In this document: positions 1 to 4,244 of the stretch, piece after piece
Layout: every line of letters starts with the position of its first letter
Position numbering within the stretch: the stretch's first letter is position 1
Assembly (NCBI GenBank): GCA_900550235.1
Contig: URRQ01000077.1
Coordinates: forward strand, 1 to 5,146
Direction of reading: 5' to 3'
Length of the DNA: 5,146 nt
DNA from: an uncultured Lachnospiraceae bacterium
GTDB lineage: Bacteria > Bacillota > Clostridia > Lachnospirales > Lachnospiraceae
Program-made: the position numbers and the translations under genes
Notes under the pieces: model-generated
The model's database searches: none
What the model was told of the DNA's origin: nothing
Seen by the model: only the letters and a program-made list of their open reading frames with translations

Positions 1-189
1 TATCGCTAATAGTACAACTGCTTTTCCACCATATTAACTTGTTCTCTTTGTTCGACTGAACGTCTTCCGAAATATCTGACTGATTGGTCTTGAATGAATA
101 GAAACCTTAGAAATACATCAGAAATTTTAGATGAGTTAAGTATAATATGATGAATGGGGAATATCAAGGAAAGATTTATTAAGTTTTTC
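1..189 (-). other. Upstream flank; possible degraded gene end on the minus strand
   Basis: No convincing gene lies here. On the minus strand one frame stays open from about 203 down to a TAG at 6-8. It ends in a protein-like charged stretch (SVRYFGRRSVEQREQVNM, then VEKQLYY). It has no good start codon or ribosome binding site, and I do not recognise the family. It could be the 3' end of a gene that was cut by arrival of the neighbouring cassette, or a chance open frame of about 65 codons. Nothing resembling a tRNA, attachment site or long repeat is visible in this stretch. Confidence 0.2.
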
Positions 190-217
190 TTGGCAAAATA
201 AGTTTACCAATTATAGT
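190..217 (+). promoter_or_regulatory. Candidate promoter of the effector operon
   Basis: A -35-like TTGGCA (190-195) and a -10-like TATAGT (212-217) are separated by 16 bp. Each differs from the sigma-70/sigma-A consensus at one position. Transcription would begin near 224, leaving a leader of about 84 nt before the ATG at 308. A perfect TATAAT at 141-146 also exists, but it lacks a good -35 partner. Confidence 0.45.
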
Positions 218-307
218 CAAACTCAAAATCCTCTTTTAAGAAAAAGTAAAATGTAGTACTATATAAGAAACGCAACAATACACTTGAAAAGAGCAAAAGA
301 TATTACT

Positions 308-1192
308 ATGTTAAAGCAAAAGATACTTTCAGAAAAATATGTATTGGAATTATACAGGATTTTTGAAGAAAAAAATTGGGAAACACAAGAACTCGGAAAA
401 TATTCCGTTTTCAATAGATTCTGTAGCAGATTAGCCGAATTAGATAATGATGAGCAACGGGAATTAATCCTTGAACTTACCCATCAGTTTCTGTGGGTTC
501 AATCCAAGAATTACGAAGACTATTTATTAAAAGTACTAAAAAAACTTTTTTCAAGTCATGAGTGGAAAAGAGACAAAGGGAAAAATATTTTTATCTGTCC
601 ATTACTCGCAAAAAAAGATTTCGGTAAGATAAAGAGCGGTACATCTCTCGCCTACTTATGTCAAAGTATACTCCTGAGAACTTTCCCGGAATTTCAAGAA
701 GAGCAAATACAGATATGCACAACTCCCGAGGGGCTAAAATCATGTATGGATAATATCGGTGTTTTAATCCTTATTGATGATTTTATCGGTAGTGGAGGAA
801 CTGCATTGGAATGTTTAGGATATTTAACATTTCTCAAAGAAAAAAATATAAGTACCTATCTCGTGTCGCTCGTAGCACAAAAAGATGGAGTTGATCTTAT
901 CAAGGCGCAGCACGTTCCTGTGTTTGCTGCTGAAATCCGTAAAAAAGCTATAACAGATGCATATCCCAAAAGAGAAGCAGAAGAAAAGCTCAAAATCATG
1001 AAAAGTATCGGCAAATGCATCCATGCTAATAAAAAATACTACTTAGGATATAACGATAGTGAAAGTCTTGTAGCAATGATCAAAACTCCAAATAATACAT
1101 TCCCAGTATATTGGCATGAACAGGAGAACAAGACATTGGCTCCTTTTGTCCGTAGACGAAATATACAAGTAATAGGTGATAAGCATGACTAA
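308..1192 (+). CDS. Phosphoribosyltransferase-fold protein, probable retron effector
   Basis: This 294-aa protein has a clear PRPP-binding loop of the type I phosphoribosyltransferase fold. A hydrophobic strand (VLILI, residues 152-156) runs into the two acidic residues D157-D158 and then FIGSGGT (159-165). Residues 1-95 are helical and charged, and residues 95-120 (IFICPLLAK, then SGTSLAY) look like an earlier strand and loop of the fold. The C-terminal stretch LGY...TPNNTFPVYW (246-269) is a pattern I associate with PRTase-like proteins of defence loci. A TTG at 284 would add 8 residues; I prefer the ATG at 308, although neither has a strong SD. The stop overlaps the next gene by 8 bp, and a retron RNA and RT follow, so I infer the toxic effector of a retron system. 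A nucleotide-salvage role is the alternative, but no salvage genes are nearby. Confidence 0.8.
   Translation: MLKQKILSEKYVLELYRIFEEKNWETQELGKYSVFNRFCSRLAELDNDEQRELILELTHQFLWVQSKNYEDYLLKVLKKLFSSHEWKRDKGKNIFICPLLAKKDFGKIKSGTSLAYLCQSILLRTFPEFQEEQIQICTTPEGLKSCMDNIGVLILIDDFIGSGGTALECLGYLTFLKEKNISTYLVSLVAQKDGVDLIKAQHVPVFAAEIRKKAITDAYPKREAEEKLKIMKSIGKCIHANKKYYLGYNDSESLVAMIKTPNNTFPVYWHEQENKTLAPFVRRRNIQVIGDKHD
1174..1187 (+). promoter_or_regulatory. SD and start codon of the small winged-helix gene
   Basis: AGGTG at 1174-1178 sits 6 nt before the ATG at 1185. This favours that start over the GTG at 1176, which lies within the SD itself. The site is inside the last codons of the phosphoribosyltransferase gene (stop TAA 1190-1192), an arrangement typical of translational coupling. 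Confidence 0.6.
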
Positions 1193-1469
1193 ATTTACAG
1201 AATTTCTAATTTTAGATACAATTAAAAAACACTCCTCCATCATGCCTCTTTTTTCTGCCGGCTACTCTTATGGGAAAGTAGTAGAATGGGTTTTTCAATT
1301 GGAAAAAAATGGGCTCATAGAATATGATGAAATGGAACAACGGCACTTAACCGCAAGCGGTTTAGAAAAATGGAAGTCTTTGAAAAGTAATAAAAAAGCT
1401 TTCACAATTATGCCTCTTACCCGCTATAAGGTCAAGCAAAAGGATATAGACGATATATATTTGCCGTGA
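1185..1469 (+). CDS. Small probable winged-helix protein of the retron operon
   Basis: This 94-aa protein has the outline of a winged helix-turn-helix domain. A first helix (FTEFLILDTIKKH, about 4-16) is followed by a second helical segment with a recognition-like helix (YGKVVEWVFQLEKNGLI, about 29-45). A wing and closing helix follow, with the common pattern YDEMEQRHLTASGLEKW (47-63; L55-T56-x-x-G59-x-x-x-W63). The last 30 residues are basic and carry no motif I recognise. It overlaps the PRTase-fold gene by 8 bp, so the two are probably made together and may act together. In a retron it could bind msDNA, the RNA or operator DNA; I cannot tell which. Its TGA stop forms part of the extended -10 of the promoter for the following RNA. 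The fold call rests on pattern recognition only. Confidence 0.65.
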   Translation: MTKFTEFLILDTIKKHSSIMPLFSAGYSYGKVVEWVFQLEKNGLIEYDEMEQRHLTASGLEKWKSLKSNKKAFTIMPLTRYKVKQKDIDDIYLP

Positions 1470-1475
1470 TATAAT
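1447..1475 (+). promoter_or_regulatory. Extended -10 promoter for the retron ncRNA
   Basis: A perfect TATAAT (1470-1475) is preceded directly by TGA (1467-1469), giving the extended -10 TGnTATAAT. The TGA is also the stop codon of the winged-helix gene. A weak -35 (TAGACG, 1447-1452; 4 of 6 consensus bases) lies 17 bp upstream. The predicted start point is about 1482, one or two bases before the a1 arm at 1484. That agreement strengthens both calls. Confidence 0.65.
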
Positions 1476-1483
1476 ATGCATAA

Positions 1484-1498
1484 CCCTTGAAATCTTTA
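1484..1498 (+). repeat. Retron a1 arm (inverted repeat with a2)
   Basis: CCCTTGAAATCTTTA is the exact reverse complement of 1697-1711. The two arms are about 200 nt apart and close the whole RNA. In retrons this duplex brings the priming guanosine next to the 3' end of the msd template. Confidence 0.88.
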
Positions 1499-1501
1499 GA
1501 C

Positions 1502-1558
1502 TTAGCACAGTTGTGCGGGATTAGCGAGTCGTTAATCTTTGAAGAACTAATTTTCAAG
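1502..1558 (+). ncRNA. msr-like hairpins with candidate branching G
   Basis: After a1 come TTAGC (1502-1506), a 4-bp stem GCAC 1505-1508 / GTGC 1513-1516, and a 7-bp stem GATTAGC 1519-1525 / GTTAATC 1531-1537 with one G-U pair. A third stem pairs 1537-1545 with 1551-1558 and has one bulged base. A second TTAGC (followed by GAG, 1521-1528) lies inside the 7-bp stem. I favour G1505 as branch point because it is closer to a1, but the choice is not settled by sequence. Confidence 0.55.
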
Positions 1559-1564
1559 CCGTGT

Positions 1565-1612
1565 CAAGACTGATTCGTAATTTTACAGGAGTAAAATTCC
1601 AAACCAGTCTTG
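1565..1612 (+). repeat. msd-like hairpin 1 (two stacked perfect 8-bp stems)
   Basis: The outer stem is CAAGACTG (1565-1572) with CAGTCTTG (1605-1612). The inner stem is AATTTTAC (1579-1586) with GTAAAATT (1591-1598), closed by an AGGA tetraloop. An asymmetric internal loop of 6 nt on each side separates them. Confidence 0.75.
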
Positions 1613-1617
1613 TGGGC

Positions 1618-1645
1618 GTGAGTTTGTATTACATACAAACATCAC
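1618..1645 (+). repeat. msd-like hairpin 2 (12 bp with one bulged A)
   Basis: GTGA (1618-1621) and GTTTGTAT (1622-1629) pair with ATACAAAC (1633-1640) and TCAC (1642-1645). A1641 is the only unpaired base in the stem, and the loop is 3 nt. Confidence 0.72.
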
Positions 1646-1648
1646 TTA

Positions 1649-1684
1649 TCTCTTTCTTTTATAACCGCTTATAAAAGAAAGAGA
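1649..1684 (+). repeat. msd-like hairpin 3 (perfect 16-bp stem)
   Basis: TCTCTTTCTTTTATAA (1649-1664) pairs without mismatch with 1669-1684 around a CCGC loop. It is the longest and most perfect stem in the RNA and lies nearest a2, so its cDNA copy would be synthesised first. One arm is almost pure pyrimidine and the other almost pure purine at the base of the stem. The four T residues after it (1691-1694) are too far away and too few for a convincing terminator. Confidence 0.78.
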
Positions 1685-1696
1685 CGATACTTTTGG

Positions 1697-1711
1697 TAAA
1701 GATTTCAAGGG
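1697..1711 (+). repeat. Retron a2 arm (inverted repeat with a1)
   Basis: TAAAGATTTCAAGGG is the exact reverse complement of a1 at 1484-1498. Its last five bases, AAGGG (1707-1711), double as the SD of the RT gene. Confidence 0.88.
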
Positions 1712-1722
1712 ATTTTTTAATG
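1707..1722 (+). promoter_or_regulatory. SD of the RT gene, embedded in the a2 arm
   Basis: AAGGG (1707-1711) is 8 nt before the ATG at 1720-1722. Because these bases also pair with CCCTT of a1, the a1/a2 duplex and 30S binding exclude each other. The overlap supports 1720 as the RT start over the TTG at 1693, which would put a2 inside the coding sequence. Confidence 0.6.
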
Positions 1723-2751
1723 GTGAAAAATATGGAATGGATTGAATACAAATTAAGATTTCTTGAAGAAGCACAAAAACATAAGAAAAGCGCAAAATAT
1801 TGTAATGAATGTCTGGACTATGCTGAGAAGTTATGGAACAAACAATTGCCCATTATTTACACTCAGGATCATTTATGTGCAATATTAGGGTATCTTCCTG
1901 AATATGTATACGCTGCCTCAAATAATCCGGCAAAATTTTATCGATGTTATACTATCCCGAAAAAAAATGGTGGAAAACGGACAATCTCTGAACCTCTTCC
2001 TAACCTAAAGGATATTCAGCGGTGGATTTTGGATCAGATACTATATCAATTTGATGTAAGCCCATATGCCAAAGCTTACATTAAGGGCAAATCAATCAAA
2101 GACAATGTTCGCTTTCACAGAAGACAGAAAAAAGTATTGTCTCTTGATATCAAAGATTTTTATACAAATCTTACAGATTGGATGGTATATCAATTATTTA
2201 TTAAAGCGGGATATCACACGGACGTCTCAATGATGCTGACTAGCCTCTGTTGTCTAGATAGTAGCTTACCGCAAGGAGCGCCTACCAGCGCAGCTTTGTC
2301 AAATATATTGATGAAAGAATTCGATTATGAAGTAGGTGCTTTTTGTCAGAATTCAAAGATTCGTTTTACAAGATATGCAGATGATATGACATTCTCCGGA
2401 GATTTTGATGAAATGGTAGTCATATCCTTTGTTCGAAATTCTTTAAAGAAATTACACTTAAATCTTAATACAGAAAAGACAAGAGTAAGAAAACAAGGTC
2501 AACAACAGGAAGTGACAGGAATTGTCGTAAACTATAAGCCTCAACTTTCTAAACATGTACGAAAAGACATCCGGCAAAGTATGTATTATATCAAAAAATA
2601 TGGTTTACAATCACACTTGGATTATATTCAAGAGGAGCGTAACAATTATTTACAACATCTACTCGGAATCATAACCTATGCTCTCTTTATCAATCCTCAT
2701 GATCAGGAATTAAGAAAGTATAAGCAATATCTTCTACAACTTATACAGTAA
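1720..2751 (+). CDS. Retron-type reverse transcriptase
   Basis: This 343-aa enzyme would copy the msd part of the adjacent RNA into msDNA, primed from an internal guanosine. The RT motifs appear in order. IPKKNGGKRTISEPL is at the fingers, followed by LKDIQRWI. DNVRFH (128-133) matches the retron NAxxH element as NxxxH. DIKDFY (143-148) is motif A and LPQGAPTSAALSN (from 183) is motif B. YADD (219-222) is the catalytic box, with D143, D221 and D222 as metal ligands. VTG (265-267) is the retron region-Y signature. The length fits retron RTs, and no maturase or endonuclease domain follows. I chose the ATG at 1720 for its SD; ATG 1732 is possible, and the TTG at 1693 would overlap a2. The stop lies in the terminator-like stem. 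Confidence 0.95.
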   Translation: MVKNMEWIEYKLRFLEEAQKHKKSAKYCNECLDYAEKLWNKQLPIIYTQDHLCAILGYLPEYVYAASNNPAKFYRCYTIPKKNGGKRTISEPLPNLKDIQRWILDQILYQFDVSPYAKAYIKGKSIKDNVRFHRRQKKVLSLDIKDFYTNLTDWMVYQLFIKAGYHTDVSMMLTSLCCLDSSLPQGAPTSAALSNILMKEFDYEVGAFCQNSKIRFTRYADDMTFSGDFDEMVVISFVRNSLKKLHLNLNTEKTRVRKQGQQQEVTGIVVNYKPQLSKHVRKDIRQSMYYIKKYGLQSHLDYIQEERNNYLQHLLGIITYALFINPHDQELRKYKQYLLQLIQ

Positions 2752-2790
2752 GCGCAAAACATTACTTCTAATTATTTTGCGCTTACTGTA
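2744..2790 (+). terminator. Terminator-like stem ending the retron operon
   Basis: TACAGTAAGCGCAAAA (2744-2759) pairs perfectly over 16 bp with 2775-2790 around a 15-nt loop. The RT stop codon TAA (2749-2751) is inside the left arm. The following bases (ATTATTTCCC) are only moderately U-rich, so termination may be partial. The stem could also act as a 3'-end stabiliser, or stop transcription coming from the right. Confidence 0.65.
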
Positions 2791-2801
2791 ATTATTTCCC
2801 T

Positions 2802-2952
2802 CTAGAGGCTCACAATTTCATCTGCTCCCACTAATTCTGATGGTCTTGCTACAATTCCCTCGGGTCGTTCTATTGTATCGTGCATTACAAAAAACCAGAT
2901 TTCTGAGACTCGGCGCTTCTTCTTGAATTCCACCACTATCTGTCAAAATCAT
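2802..2952 (-). pseudogene. Remnant of a UDP-N-acetylglucosamine 2-epimerase (WecB-like), frameshifted
   Basis: Read leftward from 2952, the frame gives MILTDSGGIQEEAPSL, the highly conserved active-site region of non-hydrolysing UDP-GlcNAc 2-epimerases. Six more residues (RNLVF and a wrong-frame C) follow. Dropping one base in the A6 run at 2889-2894 then restores the family sequence as VMHDTIERPEGIVA and LVGADE, up to a TAG at 2802-2804. Only about 50 residues of a protein normally near 370-380 aa remain. The whole N-terminal part and the far C-terminus are missing, and the next bases upstream (2953-3028) do not continue the family pattern. Such enzymes make UDP-ManNAc for wall or surface polysaccharide; this copy cannot. 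It is a dead fragment left by rearrangement between the retron and the next gene. Confidence 0.82.
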
Positions 2953-3028
2953 AATTCTTACCGTGAAGCAACAACGCAAGATTTCTGTTAGATACTTATG
3001 CGCAAATTCCTTTTCACTACAATAACTT
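2953..3028. other. Unassigned spacer
   Basis: Seventy-six bases between the epimerase remnant and the end of the membrane-protein gene. One minus-strand frame is open (FAHKYLTEIL) and runs into the remnant, but it does not look like the epimerase family. No hairpin or terminator for the minus-strand gene is visible. Confidence 0.4.
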
Positions 3029-3421
3029 CTAATATTTTATCAGCAATAATTCTTTCAAATCTCTTATCATCATTTGATAACCGTCTTTTAATGGTTCAAA
3101 ATATTTTTGTATATAAATCGAACCTATAATCAAACCAACAAACATTAACAAAAGCACAGCAAAAAGTATCCATACATTAAAATCAATTCCTAATATTCCT
3201 ATATTTTGAAAAGAAAATGTCAAAATCCCTGCACTAGCTGAGAAAAATAATAATATAATCTCCTTCCGTTTTTTTGCTTCTTGATTCTTTTCTGTTACGT
3301 ATTCTTGATATATTTCAATCAATTCCTCTATTTTCTCTCTAGTATCTAGATGGAACTCTTCTCTTAAAATCTCTCCCAAAATTTCTAATCTTCTCTTATA
3401 AGATTCCTTATGCTCTTCCAT
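3029..3421 (-). CDS. Small two-helix membrane protein, unknown function
   Basis: I do not recognise a family for this 130-aa protein. Residues 1-54 are strongly charged and helical (MEEHKESYKRRLEILGEI onward) and could form a coiled coil. Two hydrophobic segments follow: about 55-72 (IILLFFSASAGILTFSF) and about 83-104 (VWILFAVLLLMFVGLIIG), joined by a short loop. A charged 25-residue tail ends in DLKELLLIKY. Both ends would lie on the same side of the membrane, probably the cytoplasm. AGAGG lies 3 nt before the ATG, a rather close SD. The IS21 end begins 27 bp upstream, so its native promoter may be displaced. Small 2TM proteins occur as effectors in some defence systems, but nothing here ties this one to the retron, which points the other way and ends 240 bp off. 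Confidence 0.7.
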   Translation of the reverse strand: MEEHKESYKRRLEILGEILREEFHLDTREKIEELIEIYQEYVTEKNQEAKKRKEIILLFFSASAGILTFSFQNIGILGIDFNVWILFAVLLLMFVGLIIGSIYIQKYFEPLKDGYQMMIRDLKELLLIKY

Positions 3422-3447
3422 GTACCTCTTTTGATTTTGATTATCAA

Positions 3448-3473
3448 TTGATTATTCCGCGGTTCGGATACCA
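3448..3473 (+). repeat. Left terminal inverted repeat of the IS21 element
   Basis: It starts with TTGATTATTCCG, identical to the reverse complement of 5082-5093. The next bases (to ATACCA at 3473) resemble the right end with small gaps. Confidence 0.72.
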
Positions 3474-3574
3474 TCAATCCGCACTATGATTCCGGCTATC
3501 CACTGTAGTAGTTCCGCTTTCTAAATTTATAAATCCGCAGTAAGAGTACCACTAATCCAAGACAATGATTCCGC
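3454..3574 (+). repeat. Six ATTCCGC-like sites in the IS left end
   Basis: Copies of [A/G][A/T]TCCG[C/G] begin at 3454, 3476, 3489, 3511, 3532 and 3568. Several are 21-22 bp apart, about two helical turns. A longer unit TACCA-2-AATCC-8/9-ATGATTCCG occurs at 3469 and again at 3547. IS21 elements carry multiple terminal repeats bound by IstA, and these fit that role. Confidence 0.6.
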
Positions 3575-3579
3575 TAGGA

Positions 3580-3628
3580 TTTATCTTATATGTAGGAGTA
3601 ATTAACTCCAAATATAAGATAAAGGAGG
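3580..3628 (+). promoter_or_regulatory. Hairpin abutting the istA ribosome binding site
   Basis: TTTATCTTATAT (3580-3591) pairs perfectly with ATATAAGATAAA (3612-3623). Inside it, GGAGT (3595-3599) pairs with ACTCC (3605-3609). The right arm overlaps the first bases of the SD AAAGGAGG (3621-3628), and the CTCC at 3606-3609 could also pair with the SD itself. Transcripts entering from outside would carry this fold, a known way for insertion sequences to limit transposase translation from readthrough RNA. Confidence 0.55.
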
Positions 3629-3635
3629 CCAAACA

Positions 3636-4244
3636 ATGGCAAGCAAAATCAAAGTCAAATTGATTCTGGAACTTCGTGATCCGGATTGTCATATCGTTTA
3701 TAAAAAGAATCATTATTCCTGTCCGTTTCATTATCGTGGACAAGAAGTCAGTGTAAAGGCAACCGACACTTTAGTTGAAATTTATTACAACCATGAACGT
3801 ATTGCAACTCATACAAAATTTCCTGAATATAGGAGCAATGCCTGGAGTACTCATAAGGAAGATATGCCAGATGAGTACAATCAACCCGAAATGGATGAAG
3901 AACGCATTAAAAAATGGGCAGCATCCATTGGCGAAAATGCAGCTGAAGTAATCGACCGTATTTTCCGAAGTGTAAATATAAAAGAACAGGGCTACAATTC
4001 AGCCCTGTCAGTGTTAAAACTGTCAAAGCCATACTCAGAAAAACGTCTGGAAACTGCTTGTGAGATCGCCTTGTCCAGTATACGGGTACCCCGTTACCAT
4101 CATCTTAAGACCATTCTTTCTGGCAATCAAGATAAAACCTATCTTGCCAAGAAAGAAGAACTCAAAATCCAGAACTTAAAAAACCAAACACGCGGATATG
4201 TTCGCGGACCTGAATATTATGGAGGATATGATGATGATAAATAA
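3636..4244 (+). CDS. istA: IS21 IstA with in-frame internal deletion (C-terminal Mu-like domain only)
   Basis: This 202-aa protein corresponds to the C-terminal part of IstA transposases. HIVYKKNHYSCPFHYRGQEV (about 19-38) and TDTLVEIYYNHERIATH (about 43-59) are the Mu-transposase-like beta domain. The helical tail with AASIGENAAEVIDRIF and EQGYNSALSVLKLSK follows. The DDE catalytic core is absent. Yet the gene has an excellent SD (AAGGAGG, 7 nt before ATG), and the first 15 residues, MASKIKVKLILELRD, look like the natural IstA N-terminus leading into its HTH. The simplest reading is an in-frame deletion of about 300 codons with a junction near 3681. The product should be unable to cut or join DNA, but could still bind IstB or interfere with a full IstA. 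It overlaps istB by 11 bp. The native-N-terminus point rests on memory of the family. Confidence 0.83.
   Translation: MASKIKVKLILELRDPDCHIVYKKNHYSCPFHYRGQEVSVKATDTLVEIYYNHERIATHTKFPEYRSNAWSTHKEDMPDEYNQPEMDEERIKKWAASIGENAAEVIDRIFRSVNIKEQGYNSALSVLKLSKPYSEKRLETACEIALSSIRVPRYHHLKTILSGNQDKTYLAKKEELKIQNLKNQTRGYVRGPEYYGGYDDDK
4221..4236 (+). promoter_or_regulatory. SD of istB inside the end of istA
   Basis: GGAGG (4221-4225) is followed by three consecutive ATG codons at 4228, 4231 and 4234. The third has the best spacing (8 nt) and gives an N-terminus (MINNETRRKLEEL) like other IstB proteins. The second is also feasible. Confidence 0.6.

Larger units (their letters stand above)
1482..1711 (+). ncRNA. 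Retron msr-msd RNA (template and primer for msDNA)
   Basis: This non-coding stretch between the winged-helix gene and the RT has the retron layout a1 - msr - msd - a2. The a1 (1484-1498) and a2 (1697-1711) arms are perfectly complementary over 15 bp. Behind a1 is a TTAGC (1502-1506), whose G1505 is a candidate branching guanosine for the 2'-5' link. It begins a small stem (GCAC/GTGC), followed by a 7-bp stem at 1519-1537 and a bulged stem at 1537-1558. The msd-like part holds three strong hairpins (1565-1612, 1618-1645, 1649-1684). The msDNA would start next to a2 and run back toward about 1560, about 130 nt. The ends of msDNA and the branch point are inferred; the inverted repeats are seen directly. 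Confidence 0.85.

Noticed and set aside
824..1024. 66-codon open frame on the minus strand
   Set aside because: Shadow of the PRTase-fold gene, which has a clear motif and operon context; no family resemblance.
1043..1243. 66-codon open frame on the minus strand
   Set aside because: Antisense to the PRTase/winged-helix overlap, with no SD and no recognisable domain.
1649..1694. Intrinsic terminator upstream of the RT
   Set aside because: The stem is strong but the four Ts come 6 nt later and are followed by GG; its place between a1 and a2 fits an msd hairpin better.
1693..1719. TTG start giving a longer RT
   Set aside because: It would place the a2 arm inside the protein and lacks an SD; ATG 1720 has AAGGG at 8 nt.
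1470..2751. Group II intron or diversity-generating retroelement
   Set aside because: The RT has no maturase or endonuclease domain, no domain V-like catalytic RNA is seen, and there is no template/variable repeat pair; the a1/a2 repeat and NxxxH/VTG point to a retron.
3430..3450. Target-site duplication of the IS
   Set aside because: Sequences just outside 3448 and 5093 do not match over 4-8 bp.
3454..3574. CRISPR array
   Set aside because: The repeated core is only about 7 bp with unequal spacing and lies inside an IS end; no cas genes are present.
3552..3743. 63-codon open frame on the minus strand
   Set aside because: Antisense to the IS leader and the start of the reduced istA; no SD or family pattern.
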